Shown piece after piece: positions 46,854-56,701 of a stretch of DNA of 64,000 bases. Under the pieces are notes generated by a model. The model was not told the DNA's origin. It worked only from the letters and a program-made list of their open reading frames with translations, and did no database searches. Each line of letters begins with the position of its first letter. Position 1 is the stretch's first letter. This DNA comes from Veillonella sp. DNF00869 (GTDB taxonomy: Bacteria; Bacillota; Negativicutes; Veillonellales; Veillonellaceae), in assembly GCF_001553345.1 (NCBI RefSeq), contig NZ_KQ960771.1:136215-200214 (forward strand). The letters run 5' to 3'. The translations under genes and the position numbers were made by a program.

Positions 46854-47317
46854 TGGCGAAAGATAACAATGCATTAATTGTAGATAATCGCAAAGCTAGG
46901 CATGACTTTCACATTCATGAAACCTATGAAGCAGGGATTGCCCTTACGGGAACGGAAGTGAAATCCATTCGAGCTGGTCGCATCAATTTAAAAGATAGTT
47001 TTTGCCGCATTGAACATGGTGAACTTTTCTTATACCAAGTACATATCAGTAAATACGAGCAAGGCAATCAATTTAATCATGAGCCAGAACGGACACGTAA
47101 ATTGCTTATGCATAAACGGGAGATTCATAAATTATTAGGGCAAGTAAAAGAAAAAGGTTACTCTTTGATCCCCTTGAACTTTCACTATAGTCATGGATAT
47201 GTTAAAGTCACTATTGGCCTTGTAACAGGTAAGAAAAATTATGATAAACGACAAGATATGGCGGAACGTGATGCAAAACGAGATATTCAGCGCCGTATGA
47301 AAGAACAAAATCGTTAA
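46853..47317 (+). CDS. smpB: SsrA-binding protein
   Basis: 154 residues. Binds the tRNA-like domain of tmRNA and brings it to stalled ribosomes. Marks: NRKARHDFHIHETYEAGIAL, LTGTEVKSIRAGRINLKDSF, and a C-terminal LVTGKKNYDKRQDMAERDAK with the basic helix (RDIQRRMKEQNR) that occupies the empty mRNA channel. One-base overlap with rnr; tmRNA is 3.5 kb upstream on the other strand. Confidence 0.97.
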   Translation: MAKDNNALIVDNRKARHDFHIHETYEAGIALTGTEVKSIRAGRINLKDSFCRIEHGELFLYQVHISKYEQGNQFNHEPERTRKLLMHKREIHKLLGQVKEKGYSLIPLNFHYSHGYVKVTIGLVTGKKNYDKRQDMAERDAKRDIQRRMKEQNR

Positions 47318-47330
47318 GAAAGGAAAGTCT

Positions 47331-48158
47331 ATGTTAGTCGATTTCCACATGCATACGAATGTATCAGATGGTACATATATGCCAAGAGATTTGGTGGCAT
47401 TAGCAAAGGAAAAGCATTTACAAGCTATTTCTATTACAGATCATGATGAAGTAGGAGCCTATGCGCAATTGACGACAAATGATAGAACAGGGATTCAAAT
47501 CTTTCATGGTTGCGAGTTTAGTACCTATTACCATGAAAAAGAAGTTCATGTGTTGGGATATCAGTTTTCCTTAGAGCATCCAGAACTACAGGATTATATT
47601 TCTCATTTTAAAGAAGTGCGACGCTCTAGAATTCATAAAATGGTAGATAAATGTGCGGACGCAGGCTATGATATTTCCTACGAGGAATTAGTAAATACAT
47701 TCACTGATGCAGTGTCCTTTGGACGCCCTCATATTGCGCAATTACTTATTGCTCATGGGTATGTGGAAACCGTAGGAGAAGCCTTTGATACGATGTTAAA
47801 CCCAAAAGGTCCTTGCTTTGTACCAAAAGAAAAGTATGAGCCTCAACAAGCCATTGATTTGATTCATCGTGCTGGTGGTATAGCTGTACTTGCACACCCG
47901 AAACTAGTAGAGAATGATACCTATGTGAATGAGTTACTAGACCTACCATTTGATGGTGTCGAGGTGTATCATTCTAGTCATTCCACCAAGGATAGTACTA
48001 AATATCGCAAGATTGCAGAGACTCGAGGATTGTTAATATCTGGTGGATCCGACTTTCATGGCATTCAAGATCGTTTCCCTGAAAGTATCGGTCTTGGAGA
48101 ATACGAAATACAACATGAGTGGGTAGCTAATTTTATGAAAGCCTTACAAGGCGCATAG
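47331..48158 (+). CDS. PHP-domain phosphoesterase (RNase AM / YciV-like)
   Basis: 275 residues. The PHP metal-binding motifs are all visible: VDFHMHTNVSDGT at the N-terminus, ITDHDEVGAY, HGCEFSTYY, a His in FGRPHIA, VLAHPKL, and SGGSDFHG near the C-terminus, with the family's trinuclear-site insertion subdomain around residues 100-160. Characterised relatives hydrolyse 3',5'-nucleotide bisphosphates or trim 5' ends of RNA (RNase AM/TrpH). Position after smpB suggests RNA metabolism; substrate inferred only. Confidence 0.85.
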   Translation: MLVDFHMHTNVSDGTYMPRDLVALAKEKHLQAISITDHDEVGAYAQLTTNDRTGIQIFHGCEFSTYYHEKEVHVLGYQFSLEHPELQDYISHFKEVRRSRIHKMVDKCADAGYDISYEELVNTFTDAVSFGRPHIAQLLIAHGYVETVGEAFDTMLNPKGPCFVPKEKYEPQQAIDLIHRAGGIAVLAHPKLVENDTYVNELLDLPFDGVEVYHSSHSTKDSTKYRKIAETRGLLISGGSDFHGIQDRFPESIGLGEYEIQHEWVANFMKALQGA

Positions 48159-48167
48159 AGGTGTAGT

Positions 48168-49025
48168 ATGGATGTAATCGCATTTATTGGCCCTAGCGGA
48201 ACAGGTAAAAGTCATAGAGCATTGGTGGTGGCACATGAACATCACGCATCTTGTATCATTGATGATGGAATTTTAATTCATAATAATCGCATTGTAGGTG
48301 GTTTTTCAGCAAAAAAAGAAGAAAATCGCATTAAAGCAGTTCGACGTGCTATCTTTCAGGATAAAAAACAGGTAGAAAGCGTAAGAAAAGCGCTAGATGA
48401 AATTCAACCAGAACGCCTTATGATATTAGGTACGTCGGAAAATATGATTGGAAAAATTACAAAAGCCCTCGGCATCCCTGGGCCGTCCTATTATATCCAT
48501 ATTGAAGATGTAGCCACCCCAAAAGATATTGAAAAAGCACAACACGCTAGATTAAAAGAAGGAAAGCATATTATTCCCGTTCCAACTGTTGAATTGAAAC
48601 CCCATTTTAAAGGCTTTTTAATCGACCCTATTAAATCTTTCTGGCGAAGAACTAGATTATCTTCGAAACAAGATGAAGGATGGGAAAAATCTGTTATCCG
48701 TCCAGCTTTTAGCTATTATGGAAAACTAGTTTTTGAAGATGCAGTGATTCAAGCACTCATCAGGAATAGCATTGAAAAATCTCCAGGTGTGACAGATGTG
48801 CGTAGTATGGACATTAAGAAAAGTAAAGAAGTCACTAATGGTTTAATCTTACAAATTGACGTTACCGTTATGCTAGGATTTGTGGTCAAGGAAATCATGG
48901 ATACTTTACAAAAAACGATACGTCAAGAAATTGAATATATTACAGGCATGTCTATTGAGCGACTTGCTATTAAGGTAGGTGGCACCATTGAGCCATCAAA
49001 AGTAAAATACAAGCATAAGGAGTAA
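48168..49025 (+). CDS. P-loop protein with C-terminal Asp23/Gls24-like domain
   Basis: 285 residues. An N-terminal P-loop, GPSGTGKSHRA (residues 8-18), begins an ATP-binding region with FSAKKEENRIKAVRRAIF and IQPERLMILGTSENM. The C-terminal part from about residue 190 (YGKLVFEDAVIQALIRNSI, then LILQIDVTVMLG, then IEYITGMSIERLAIKVGG) resembles the Asp23/Gls24 envelope-stress fold. Such fusions occur in Firmicutes and Negativicutes but have no assigned function. It sits between the PHP gene and miaB with almost no gap, so it is co-expressed with RNA-processing genes. Confidence 0.75.
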   Translation: MDVIAFIGPSGTGKSHRALVVAHEHHASCIIDDGILIHNNRIVGGFSAKKEENRIKAVRRAIFQDKKQVESVRKALDEIQPERLMILGTSENMIGKITKALGIPGPSYYIHIEDVATPKDIEKAQHARLKEGKHIIPVPTVELKPHFKGFLIDPIKSFWRRTRLSSKQDEGWEKSVIRPAFSYYGKLVFEDAVIQALIRNSIEKSPGVTDVRSMDIKKSKEVTNGLILQIDVTVMLGFVVKEIMDTLQKTIRQEIEYITGMSIERLAIKVGGTIEPSKVKYKHKE

Positions 49026-49026
49026 T

Positions 49027-50337
49027 ATGAAGTCATACTATATTTATACATATGGTTGCCAAATGAATGAAAGTGATTCAGAACGATTGGCACATCAATT
49101 AGAGTCTGTTGGATATGTACCTACAGAAGATGTAGATTCTTCGGATTTGATTATTTTAAATACTTGTTGCGTTCGTGAAACAGCGGAAAATAAAATTTAT
49201 GGCCGTATTGGCGAGTTAAAGCATTTGAAAGAAAAGAATAAAAACTTAATCATTGCCATCACTGGCTGTATGGCACAAAAAAACCAAGCGGATATGTTCA
49301 AACGAGCACCTCATATTGATATTGTATTGGGTACGCATAATATCCAACATATCAATGAAATGGTAAAAGAAGTGCAACGTACGAAAAAACGCCAAGTCAA
49401 TGTAGAAATGGATAACACTGTATTACCAGAACTGGCGGCGAAACCAAATGGTACTTTCTTTGCGTGGGTACCAATTATGAATGGTTGTAATAAGTTCTGT
49501 ACATACTGTATCGTACCCCATGTGCGGGGCCGTGAAATTAGCCGACCTGTAGAGTCCATTGTGAAGGATGTGCGTGAACTAGGTGAAAAGGGCTTTAAAG
49601 AAATCACTTTGTTGGGACAAAACGTAAACTCCTATGGTTTGGATTTTAAAGATGGTACAGACTTTGGTACTTTAGTAGATGCCTTAGATGGCATTCCAGG
49701 TATCGAGCGTATTCGTTATATGACAAGCCACCCCCAAGATATGACGAAAGGCATGGTAGATGCCTTAGGTCGTTCTTCTAATATTGTGACACAGTTACAT
49801 TTACCAGTGCAGTCTGGATCTGACAACATTTTAAAACGAATGAATCGTCATTATTCTGTAGAACAATATAAAGAGTTGTTACAATATTGCCGTGAAAAAA
49901 TCGATGGCGTTACTATCACAACAGACATTATTGTGGGTTTCCCTGGAGAAACAGAGGAAGATTTCCAACAAACATTGCAATTATTGAAAGACGTACGCTA
50001 TGATATGGCATTTACTTTCATTTATTCCAAACGCTCTGGTACACCAGCAGCGGAGTTTGAAGAACAAGTGCCAGAGGAAGTAAAACGTGTTCGTTTGCAA
50101 GCCTTGATGGACGTGCAAAACGAGATTTCCCTCGAGTTAAACCAAGCCATGGAAGGCAAGGTATACGATATTATCGTAGAAGGTCCTAGCCGTACTGATG
50201 AAAATATGTGGTTTGGTCGTACATCAGGTAATAAAATGGTCCTATTCCCTAAACAAGAGACCTTAAAAATTGGGGATACTATCGATGTGCGCATCGATAA
50301 AGGACAAACTTGGGTATTATACGGCACGGTACTATAG
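49027..50337 (+). CDS. miaB: tRNA-2-methylthio-N6-dimethylallyladenosine synthase
   Basis: 436 residues. A radical-SAM methylthiotransferase that adds the 2-methylthio group to i6A37 in tRNA. N-terminal UPF0004 domain has YTYGCQMNESDSE and two further cluster Cys (NTCCVRETAENK, ITGCMAQK). The radical-SAM motif is CNKFCTYC, followed by GRTISR-like RGREISRPVE. QLHLPVQSGSDNILKRMNR and a C-terminal TRAM domain complete it. miaA, which makes its substrate, is 5.4 kb downstream in the same run. Confidence 0.96.
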   Translation: MKSYYIYTYGCQMNESDSERLAHQLESVGYVPTEDVDSSDLIILNTCCVRETAENKIYGRIGELKHLKEKNKNLIIAITGCMAQKNQADMFKRAPHIDIVLGTHNIQHINEMVKEVQRTKKRQVNVEMDNTVLPELAAKPNGTFFAWVPIMNGCNKFCTYCIVPHVRGREISRPVESIVKDVRELGEKGFKEITLLGQNVNSYGLDFKDGTDFGTLVDALDGIPGIERIRYMTSHPQDMTKGMVDALGRSSNIVTQLHLPVQSGSDNILKRMNRHYSVEQYKELLQYCREKIDGVTITTDIIVGFPGETEEDFQQTLQLLKDVRYDMAFTFIYSKRSGTPAAEFEEQVPEEVKRVRLQALMDVQNEISLELNQAMEGKVYDIIVEGPSRTDENMWFGRTSGNKMVLFPKQETLKIGDTIDVRIDKGQTWVLYGTVL

Positions 50338-50351
50338 AAAGGAGTTAGCAG

Positions 50352-52952
50352 ATGGGCAAGAAACAAACGCCTATGATGGAGCAGTATTTTAGTATTAAAG
50401 CTCGCTATGAAAAGGAACTATTATTTTTTCGGTTAGGTGACTTTTATGAGCTTTTTTACGACGATGCTATCACCGCATCACGAGAATTGAATATAACCTT
50501 AACAGGTCGCAATGCTGGTGAAGAAGATAAAGCTCCTATGTGTGGCGTTCCCTTCCATTCTGCGGAATCCTATATTGAAAAACTCATCAGTAAAGGATAC
50601 AAGGTAGCCATCTGTGAACAAGTGGAAGATCCTAAAGAGGCAAAGGGTATCGTAAAACGTGATGTCATTCGTGTCATCACGCCTGGTACAGTACTCAGTG
50701 AAAATGGTACAAAAGATGGAGAAAATAACTTTTTAGCCTTGACCTATGAAACAGGGGGGCAGCGCATTGTGTTGTTCACAGATATCACTACTGGTGAAGT
50801 GATTTGGGAACGTATGAATTGCGGTAGTGAAAGTTCTTTATTTGATGCTTTCACCATGTACCAACCAAAAGAGCTTATCCTAGCTGGTAGTAGTGAATTA
50901 CCTCCTAGTATCCAAGAATTTTTGACACGTCAAATGTCAGGCATAGCCTTGTCTCCGTTCACGCCTACAGAAACTATAGACAGTATTCGCCTAAAAGGTC
51001 GTGAACATTTTTCTGACGCCGGCTTGCTAGAAGAAGATGTATTAGAAGCCTTAGGTTATGTAATTCTCTATTTACAAGAAATTATTAAAACAGATACATC
51101 TCATATTAATTATGTACACCAACTATCTGTGGGAGACCGCATGATATTGGACACATCTTGTTTGCGTCATTTGGAGATTACAAGAAATGTTCGAGATGGA
51201 TCTAAAAAAGGTACGCTCCTAGATGTACTAGATAAAACATTAACCCCTATGGGGGCTCGCATGTTGAAACAGTGGATTGAACATCCTTTAATGGATATCC
51301 ATCGCATCGTGCGCCGTCAAATGGGCATAGGTGAATCTATTGATAATCCAACCATGCGCAGTCAACTGCGTTCTTTACTGACATCAGTTTATGATTTTGA
51401 ACGTATTCTAAGCCGTGTAGAAACGGGGAGTGTGTCTCCTAGAGATTTTGCCTCCTTACGAGAATCTTTGCGGGTCTTACCGATGATTCAAGAGGTAATA
51501 CAACATTGTATCTCTAATATTCTTCAAGACTGTCATATTATGATTCATACTCATGATGACCTATGTGACCTCTTAACACGTGCTATCGTGGATCAGCCGT
51601 CGTTGGCGTTGAAAGATGGTCATGTTATCCGTGATGGATACAGTGAAGAATTAGATGAATTACGTTCTTTGGCTACCAATAGTCAAGAGTGGCTACATCG
51701 CTTAGAAGAAGAGGCGAAACAAGCTACAGGAATTCGTCTTAAAACAGGCTATAATAAAGTATTCGGATACTATTTTGAAGTATCCCAAGGGCAAGTGGGG
51801 CTCGTGCCAGATTATTTCATTCGTAAGCAAACCTTAACCAATGCGGAGCGCTATATTACGCCAGAGCTAAAAGAGTTTGAAATAAAAATGCTCAATGCAA
51901 AAGAGCAAATTCAAAAGTTGGAATATTCTTTGTACCAAGACTTACGGTTGATTGCTAAAGCGCATATTAAAGAGATTCAAGAAACGGCTCGTGGCATTGC
52001 ACAGTTAGACGTGATTTTGAGCTTAGGGGAAGTGGCCTTTACTAATAAATATGTATGTCCTACTATTGTTACAAATGGAGCGATTTCCATCAAAGACGGT
52101 CGCCATCCAGTGATTGAAATCTTGCTGAAACAGGAATTGTTCATTCCTAATGATGTGGTGTTGAACCATTCCGAAGAAGAGTTTATCCTTATCACAGGTC
52201 CTAACATGGCAGGTAAATCTACCTATATGCGTCAAGTGGCTTTGCTCATGATTATGGCGCAAATTGGCTCATTTATTCCTGCTAGAGAAGCCACCATTGC
52301 TCCTGTGGACAGAATTTTTACCCGCGTCGGTGCCAGCGATGATATTTCCACAGGCCAAAGTACTTTCATGGTGGAAATGAAAGAAGTATCCTATATCCTA
52401 GAGCATGCGACATGCAACAGTCTAGTCATCCTCGATGAAATTGGCCGTGGTACATCTACCTTTGATGGCCTTAGCATTGCTCGTGCCGTAATAGAGCACA
52501 TTTGTGAAACCATCCACTGTAAAAGTTTGTTTGCCACGCATTATCACGAGTTGATTGAACTGGAAGACCAATATAATAAACTGAAAAACTATACGGTAGC
52601 CGTTAAAGATAAAGGCAATGATGTACTATTTTTGCGCCGCATTGTAAAAGGTGGGGCAGACCGCAGTTATGGTATCCATGTGGCTAAATTAGCAGGTCTT
52701 CCTAAGGCTGTTCTAGATCGAGCTAACACAATTCTATCTCATTTGGAAGATGGAAAAGTGGTATCGGAAGCAGTGCCTAAGAAAAAAGAAAAACAAAGTG
52801 TTACAGGCCCTCTATTCGGGAGTGGTGATTTATTTACACAACCTGTTCTGGATCAGTTATTAAAGCTAGACATAATGAGTATGACACCCATAGAGGCCAT
52901 CAGTGAATTATATCGTTTACAGGAAGAGGCGAAACAAGGAGGTGGCAAGTAA
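50352..52952 (+). CDS. mutS: DNA mismatch repair protein MutS
   Basis: 866 residues. The mismatch-reading Phe-x-Glu motif is in RLGDFYELFYDDA near residue 35. The ATPase domain has ITGPNMAGKSTYMRQ (about 614-628), DDISTGQSTFMVEM, LVILDEIGRGTSTFDGLSIA and FATHYHELIEL. The short C-terminal tail includes a helical dimerisation segment (IEAISELYRLQEEAK). It starts behind AAAGGAG, 14 bases after miaB; its stop overlaps the mutL start by one base. Confidence 0.97.
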   Translation: MGKKQTPMMEQYFSIKARYEKELLFFRLGDFYELFYDDAITASRELNITLTGRNAGEEDKAPMCGVPFHSAESYIEKLISKGYKVAICEQVEDPKEAKGIVKRDVIRVITPGTVLSENGTKDGENNFLALTYETGGQRIVLFTDITTGEVIWERMNCGSESSLFDAFTMYQPKELILAGSSELPPSIQEFLTRQMSGIALSPFTPTETIDSIRLKGREHFSDAGLLEEDVLEALGYVILYLQEIIKTDTSHINYVHQLSVGDRMILDTSCLRHLEITRNVRDGSKKGTLLDVLDKTLTPMGARMLKQWIEHPLMDIHRIVRRQMGIGESIDNPTMRSQLRSLLTSVYDFERILSRVETGSVSPRDFASLRESLRVLPMIQEVIQHCISNILQDCHIMIHTHDDLCDLLTRAIVDQPSLALKDGHVIRDGYSEELDELRSLATNSQEWLHRLEEEAKQATGIRLKTGYNKVFGYYFEVSQGQVGLVPDYFIRKQTLTNAERYITPELKEFEIKMLNAKEQIQKLEYSLYQDLRLIAKAHIKEIQETARGIAQLDVILSLGEVAFTNKYVCPTIVTNGAISIKDGRHPVIEILLKQELFIPNDVVLNHSEEEFILITGPNMAGKSTYMRQVALLMIMAQIGSFIPAREATIAPVDRIFTRVGASDDISTGQSTFMVEMKEVSYILEHATCNSLVILDEIGRGTSTFDGLSIARAVIEHICETIHCKSLFATHYHELIELEDQYNKLKNYTVAVKDKGNDVLFLRRIVKGGADRSYGIHVAKLAGLPKAVLDRANTILSHLEDGKVVSEAVPKKKEKQSVTGPLFGSGDLFTQPVLDQLLKLDIMSMTPIEAISELYRLQEEAKQGGGK

Positions 52953-54970
52953 TGCCAACCATTCATGTCCTAGATGAAACGACTATTAATCAGATAGCAG
53001 CTGGCGAAGTCGTAGAACGCCCTGCCTCTGTTATCAAAGAGTTAGTAGAAAATGCCATCGACGCAGGGGCTACTTCTATTGAAGTGGAAATCGCAGAAGG
53101 TGGCATCGAATACATGCGTATTACCGACAATGGGTGCGGTATGTCCGAAGTAGATGCACGGCTAGCCGTATTGCGTCACGCTACTAGTAAAATTCGCAGT
53201 GCCGACGATTTATACGATATTGCCTCTTTAGGTTTTCGTGGTGAAGCGATTGCCAGCATTGCCTCTGTATCTAAGTTTACCTTATGGACCCGTCAGGAAA
53301 CGGATACTATGGGCACACGGATTTATATCGAAGGTGGTCATATGGTAGATTGCGATCCATGTGGCACATCGGTGGGCACCTCCATTGAGGTGAAAGATTT
53401 ATTTTATAACACCCCGGCTCGTAGAAAGTTTTTAAAATCTACTCGTACAGAAGCGAATAAGATTCAAGATATGATTGGTAAATTGTCTCTTAGCCATAAC
53501 CATATAGCCTTTAAATGCATCGTGGATAATCGTGTAACCATCATGACACCAGGAAATGGAAATATGGTGGATACTATCGCCGCTCTCTATGGATTTAAAG
53601 TGAGTGAAGATGTATTTCCCATTGCTTATGAGGCGGAAGGTATTTATGTGGAAGGTGTGGTCAGCAAGCCAACGGTACTAAAAAGTAGCCGTCAATGGCA
53701 GACGATCATCGTAAACCAACGTGTCATTTCCGACAAAGCTATCTATAAGGCTATCGATACGGCGTACCATGCCCTATTACCGAAAGGTGGCTATCCCTTG
53801 GTGGTGTTACAAATCGTAGTACCTCCAGGGACCGTAGATATCAATGTACATCCACGAAAAAGTGAAGTGAAATTCTCTGACGATAAGCCGGTATTTAAGG
53901 CAGTGTATAACAGTATTTTACAAGCCTTAGAACATCCGACTCATCACACAACTAGCCAGCAAGAAGAAACCATTGCTACAGCTATCGACTACGATAAAGT
54001 ATTCACTGGACGTTCCCAAGGATTTACAGTGATGCGTGAAAAAACAGAGGCCCTTGTGGATACCATCCGTCAAAAGGGATATACAGTGCCACAGCGCACT
54101 GTGTATGAACAAAGCAATTTTAACGAATCCCTAGATGTGAATGAAAACTTTGTGCCTAAAAGTTATACACAGGAAGACAAAGATCGGTTCAGAGCAATCC
54201 GTGAATCACGGCCTAATCTAGTGCCAAGCTCTGTAGATCCATATATAAACCATATTGGAAAAGAATTTGGAGCTGAAGGTTTAACTACATCACAAGGATT
54301 AGCAGGTGATTCTCACACTGGAGCAGCTATTGGTGCAGATGATTCTTATGATACTCATCATGGTGATTCAAACAATACTAATATTAGTAAAACAGTAGCC
54401 AATCAAGGATTACTTCCTATGGGCCAAGTAGCCTCTTGCTATATTTTGGCAAAAAAAGGCGATGATTTATACATTATCGACCAACATGCAGCGCACGAAC
54501 GTGTGCGGTATGATAAACTATGCAAATCTTCCGAGTCCATTCCTATGCAGGAATTATTGATGCCTATACACATGGATGTTAGCGAGGAAGAATTAACATT
54601 AGCGGAAGAACAGAGAGATGCATTGTTAGATTTAGGATTCCAAGTAGACCAAGGTGGACCCACTTCCTTACGTATTGATGGTCATCCTGTGGATATTATT
54701 GAAAGTAAAGTTCCAGAAATTTTACAATACGTATTTTCCTATATGCATGATCATCAAAGCCCAAGTGCGGCGCAATTACGTCATGAAATGTTGGCCTATG
54801 CTTCCTGTCGTGGCGCCATTAAAGCAGGGCATAATCTAAACTTGGTACAAATTGATGCTTTATTACAAGACCTGTTCAGCACAGAAAAGCCCTATGTGTG
54901 TCCTCACGGACGACCTACGATCATTAAATTTACACCAGACGAATTAGGAAAATTATTTTTACGGAGTTAA
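52952..54970 (+). CDS. mutL: DNA mismatch repair protein MutL
   Basis: 672 residues. GHKL ATPase N-terminus: IAAGEVVERPASVIKELVEN, IDAGATSIEVE, DNGCGM, RHATSKI and GFRGEAIASIASV. A poorly conserved linker (about 330-490) leads to the C-terminal dimerisation/endonuclease domain. There the metal motif reads DQHAAHERVRYD (consensus DQHAx2Ex4E; the last acidic residue is Asp here), with later SCRGAIKAG and CPHGRP. It is thus an endonuclease-type MutL, as expected for a bacterium without MutH. Confidence 0.96.
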   Translation: MPTIHVLDETTINQIAAGEVVERPASVIKELVENAIDAGATSIEVEIAEGGIEYMRITDNGCGMSEVDARLAVLRHATSKIRSADDLYDIASLGFRGEAIASIASVSKFTLWTRQETDTMGTRIYIEGGHMVDCDPCGTSVGTSIEVKDLFYNTPARRKFLKSTRTEANKIQDMIGKLSLSHNHIAFKCIVDNRVTIMTPGNGNMVDTIAALYGFKVSEDVFPIAYEAEGIYVEGVVSKPTVLKSSRQWQTIIVNQRVISDKAIYKAIDTAYHALLPKGGYPLVVLQIVVPPGTVDINVHPRKSEVKFSDDKPVFKAVYNSILQALEHPTHHTTSQQEETIATAIDYDKVFTGRSQGFTVMREKTEALVDTIRQKGYTVPQRTVYEQSNFNESLDVNENFVPKSYTQEDKDRFRAIRESRPNLVPSSVDPYINHIGKEFGAEGLTTSQGLAGDSHTGAAIGADDSYDTHHGDSNNTNISKTVANQGLLPMGQVASCYILAKKGDDLYIIDQHAAHERVRYDKLCKSSESIPMQELLMPIHMDVSEEELTLAEEQRDALLDLGFQVDQGGPTSLRIDGHPVDIIESKVPEILQYVFSYMHDHQSPSAAQLRHEMLAYASCRGAIKAGHNLNLVQIDALLQDLFSTEKPYVCPHGRPTIIKFTPDELGKLFLRS

Positions 54971-54971
54971 T

Positions 54972-55751
54972 ATGTATCTCATTAGCACAAGTTCAAAGAC
55001 AAATGCATATCTCATTGAACAGGCTAAGGAGCTAAGTCAACTCCTGCAAATGCCCTATGTGACGCGTAAGCATCAGTCCGTGGAAGAATTATTAGATGCA
55101 CATCATTGTGCGGGTGCCTTAGTAGTGACCAAGGAAGGTCCTTCTTTTGTAACAAAAGAGGGAATACCTCATCAATTTCATCTGTCTATGGCACATTTGC
55201 GCTTGTTAGAAATCGACCGTGGACATACAGACCATCTTCTGCGAGCTATCGGCTATGAAACGGCCACATCTGTTTTAGATTGTACTGCCGGCTTAGGAGC
55301 CGATAGTGCTATTATCAGCTATGGTTGTCCACAGTTAACACGTCATACGGCTATTGAAGGACATCCTATCTTGGGGTATATCACCAATTATGGATTTCGA
55401 CACTTTCAACATAAGAATCCAAGTGTAACAGAGGCATTGCGCCGTATTCAATTAGTCATTTGCAATTATCAGGATTTTTTAAACCAGATAGAACCTAATC
55501 GGTATGATGTTATCTATTTGGACCCTATGTTTGAAAATCCTGTTTATGAAAGTCCTCAATTTCAGCAGTGGCGTGGTCATTTACTAGAATCTAAGATACA
55601 TCCAGATATTGTAGAACTCGGCTTGGAAAAATCGAAACGTTTGGTCATTAAAGAGCGCAAAGGCAGTCGTCTATTCAAAGACATACCACCTATAGAAATG
55701 GTAGGTGGTAAATATAGTTCCATTGCCTATGGTATCTATGAAAGGAGGTAA
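54972..55751 (+). CDS. Class I SAM-dependent methyltransferase, RsmJ-like
   Basis: 259 residues. Motif I is SVLDCTAGLGADSAI (about 97-111) and motif IV is VIYLDPMFENPVYESPQ, the DPM(F/Y) form found in the RsmJ (16S rRNA m2G1516) group. The C-terminus has RLVIKERKGSRLF and KYSSIAYGIY. Methylation of rRNA is inferred from this similarity; the exact site is not certain. It starts 2 bases after mutL and its 3' end carries the miaA ribosome site (AAAGGAGG). Confidence 0.8.
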   Translation: MYLISTSSKTNAYLIEQAKELSQLLQMPYVTRKHQSVEELLDAHHCAGALVVTKEGPSFVTKEGIPHQFHLSMAHLRLLEIDRGHTDHLLRAIGYETATSVLDCTAGLGADSAIISYGCPQLTRHTAIEGHPILGYITNYGFRHFQHKNPSVTEALRRIQLVICNYQDFLNQIEPNRYDVIYLDPMFENPVYESPQFQQWRGHLLESKIHPDIVELGLEKSKRLVIKERKGSRLFKDIPPIEMVGGKYSSIAYGIYERR

Positions 55752-55752
55752 G

Positions 55753-56700
55753 ATGAATCAGTTAATCACTATTTTGGGACCTACCGCAGTAGGGAAAACA
55801 GCCCTTACCTTGCGGATGGCGGAAACCTTACAATCTCCCGTACTATCTGGAGATGCTTACCAAATTTATAAAGGGTTGACTATTGGCACTGCCAAACCTA
55901 CCCTTGAAGAATTGAACAGAGTGCCTCATTATTTCATCGATACCCATGAGCCTAATGACTCGTATAGTGTGGCAGAGTTCGATGCACAAGCTAACAATGT
56001 CATAGATGTCGTTAACAAGGACGGTAAGATTCCCATTTTATCCGGTGGGACAGGGCTATATGTGCAATCCTTGCTAGAGGGCTATGACTTTTTAGATGTA
56101 CCTCGCAATGACAGTTTGCGCCTTGAATTAGATAAAATTTTTGATACCTCTGGATTAGAAGGTTTGCAAGCCTATGCCAATGAATTGGCTAAAAAAGAAG
56201 ATCTTACGTTACCATTTCAAGATAAACATCGCCTATACCGTGCGATTGAGTGCGTACTAGCTGGTGAGGGACATGCTTTATTAACGCCGTCAAAAGAAGG
56301 ATTAGTCTTTCATGGTCCTGTCATCGGCTTAGAACGGTCCAGAGAGGAGTTATACGAACGGATTAACCTTCGAGTAGAGTATATGGTTCGAGATGGTTTA
56401 TTCGAGGAAGTAGAACACCTATTGGAATCTGGCGTGAAACCAGATTCGCAGGCTTTCAAAGGCATTGGATATAAAGAGATTATTCCTTACTTTCACGGGG
56501 AATATTCAAAAGAACGGGCTATTGAATTAGTCCAACAACATACACGACAATTTGCAAAGCGGCAAATTACGTGGTATAAAAGGATGCCGTATATTCAGTG
56601 GATTTCTATCACTCCGAATCGCAGTGAAGAAAGCATTTATGAGGAAGCTATGGAGCTGGTTAAAACTAGTTTTGAGTTTTCTATACATAGAAAGGAATAG
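55753..56700 (+). CDS. miaA: tRNA dimethylallyltransferase
   Basis: 315 residues from ATG 55753, spaced correctly from AAAGGAGG; the longer frame to 55705 is an extension into the previous gene. Transfers the dimethylallyl group to A37 of tRNAs reading U-initial codons. Marks: ILGPTAVGKTALTLRMAE (P-loop), VLSGDAYQIYKGLTIGTAKP, VPHYFIDTHEPNDSYSVAEF, LSGGTGLYVQSLLEG and AFKGIGYKEIIPY. The prenyl donor comes from the MEP pathway encoded earlier in the window. Confidence 0.97.
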   Translation: MNQLITILGPTAVGKTALTLRMAETLQSPVLSGDAYQIYKGLTIGTAKPTLEELNRVPHYFIDTHEPNDSYSVAEFDAQANNVIDVVNKDGKIPILSGGTGLYVQSLLEGYDFLDVPRNDSLRLELDKIFDTSGLEGLQAYANELAKKEDLTLPFQDKHRLYRAIECVLAGEGHALLTPSKEGLVFHGPVIGLERSREELYERINLRVEYMVRDGLFEEVEHLLESGVKPDSQAFKGIGYKEIIPYFHGEYSKERAIELVQQHTRQFAKRQITWYKRMPYIQWISITPNRSEESIYEEAMELVKTSFEFSIHRKE

Positions 56701-56701
56701 A

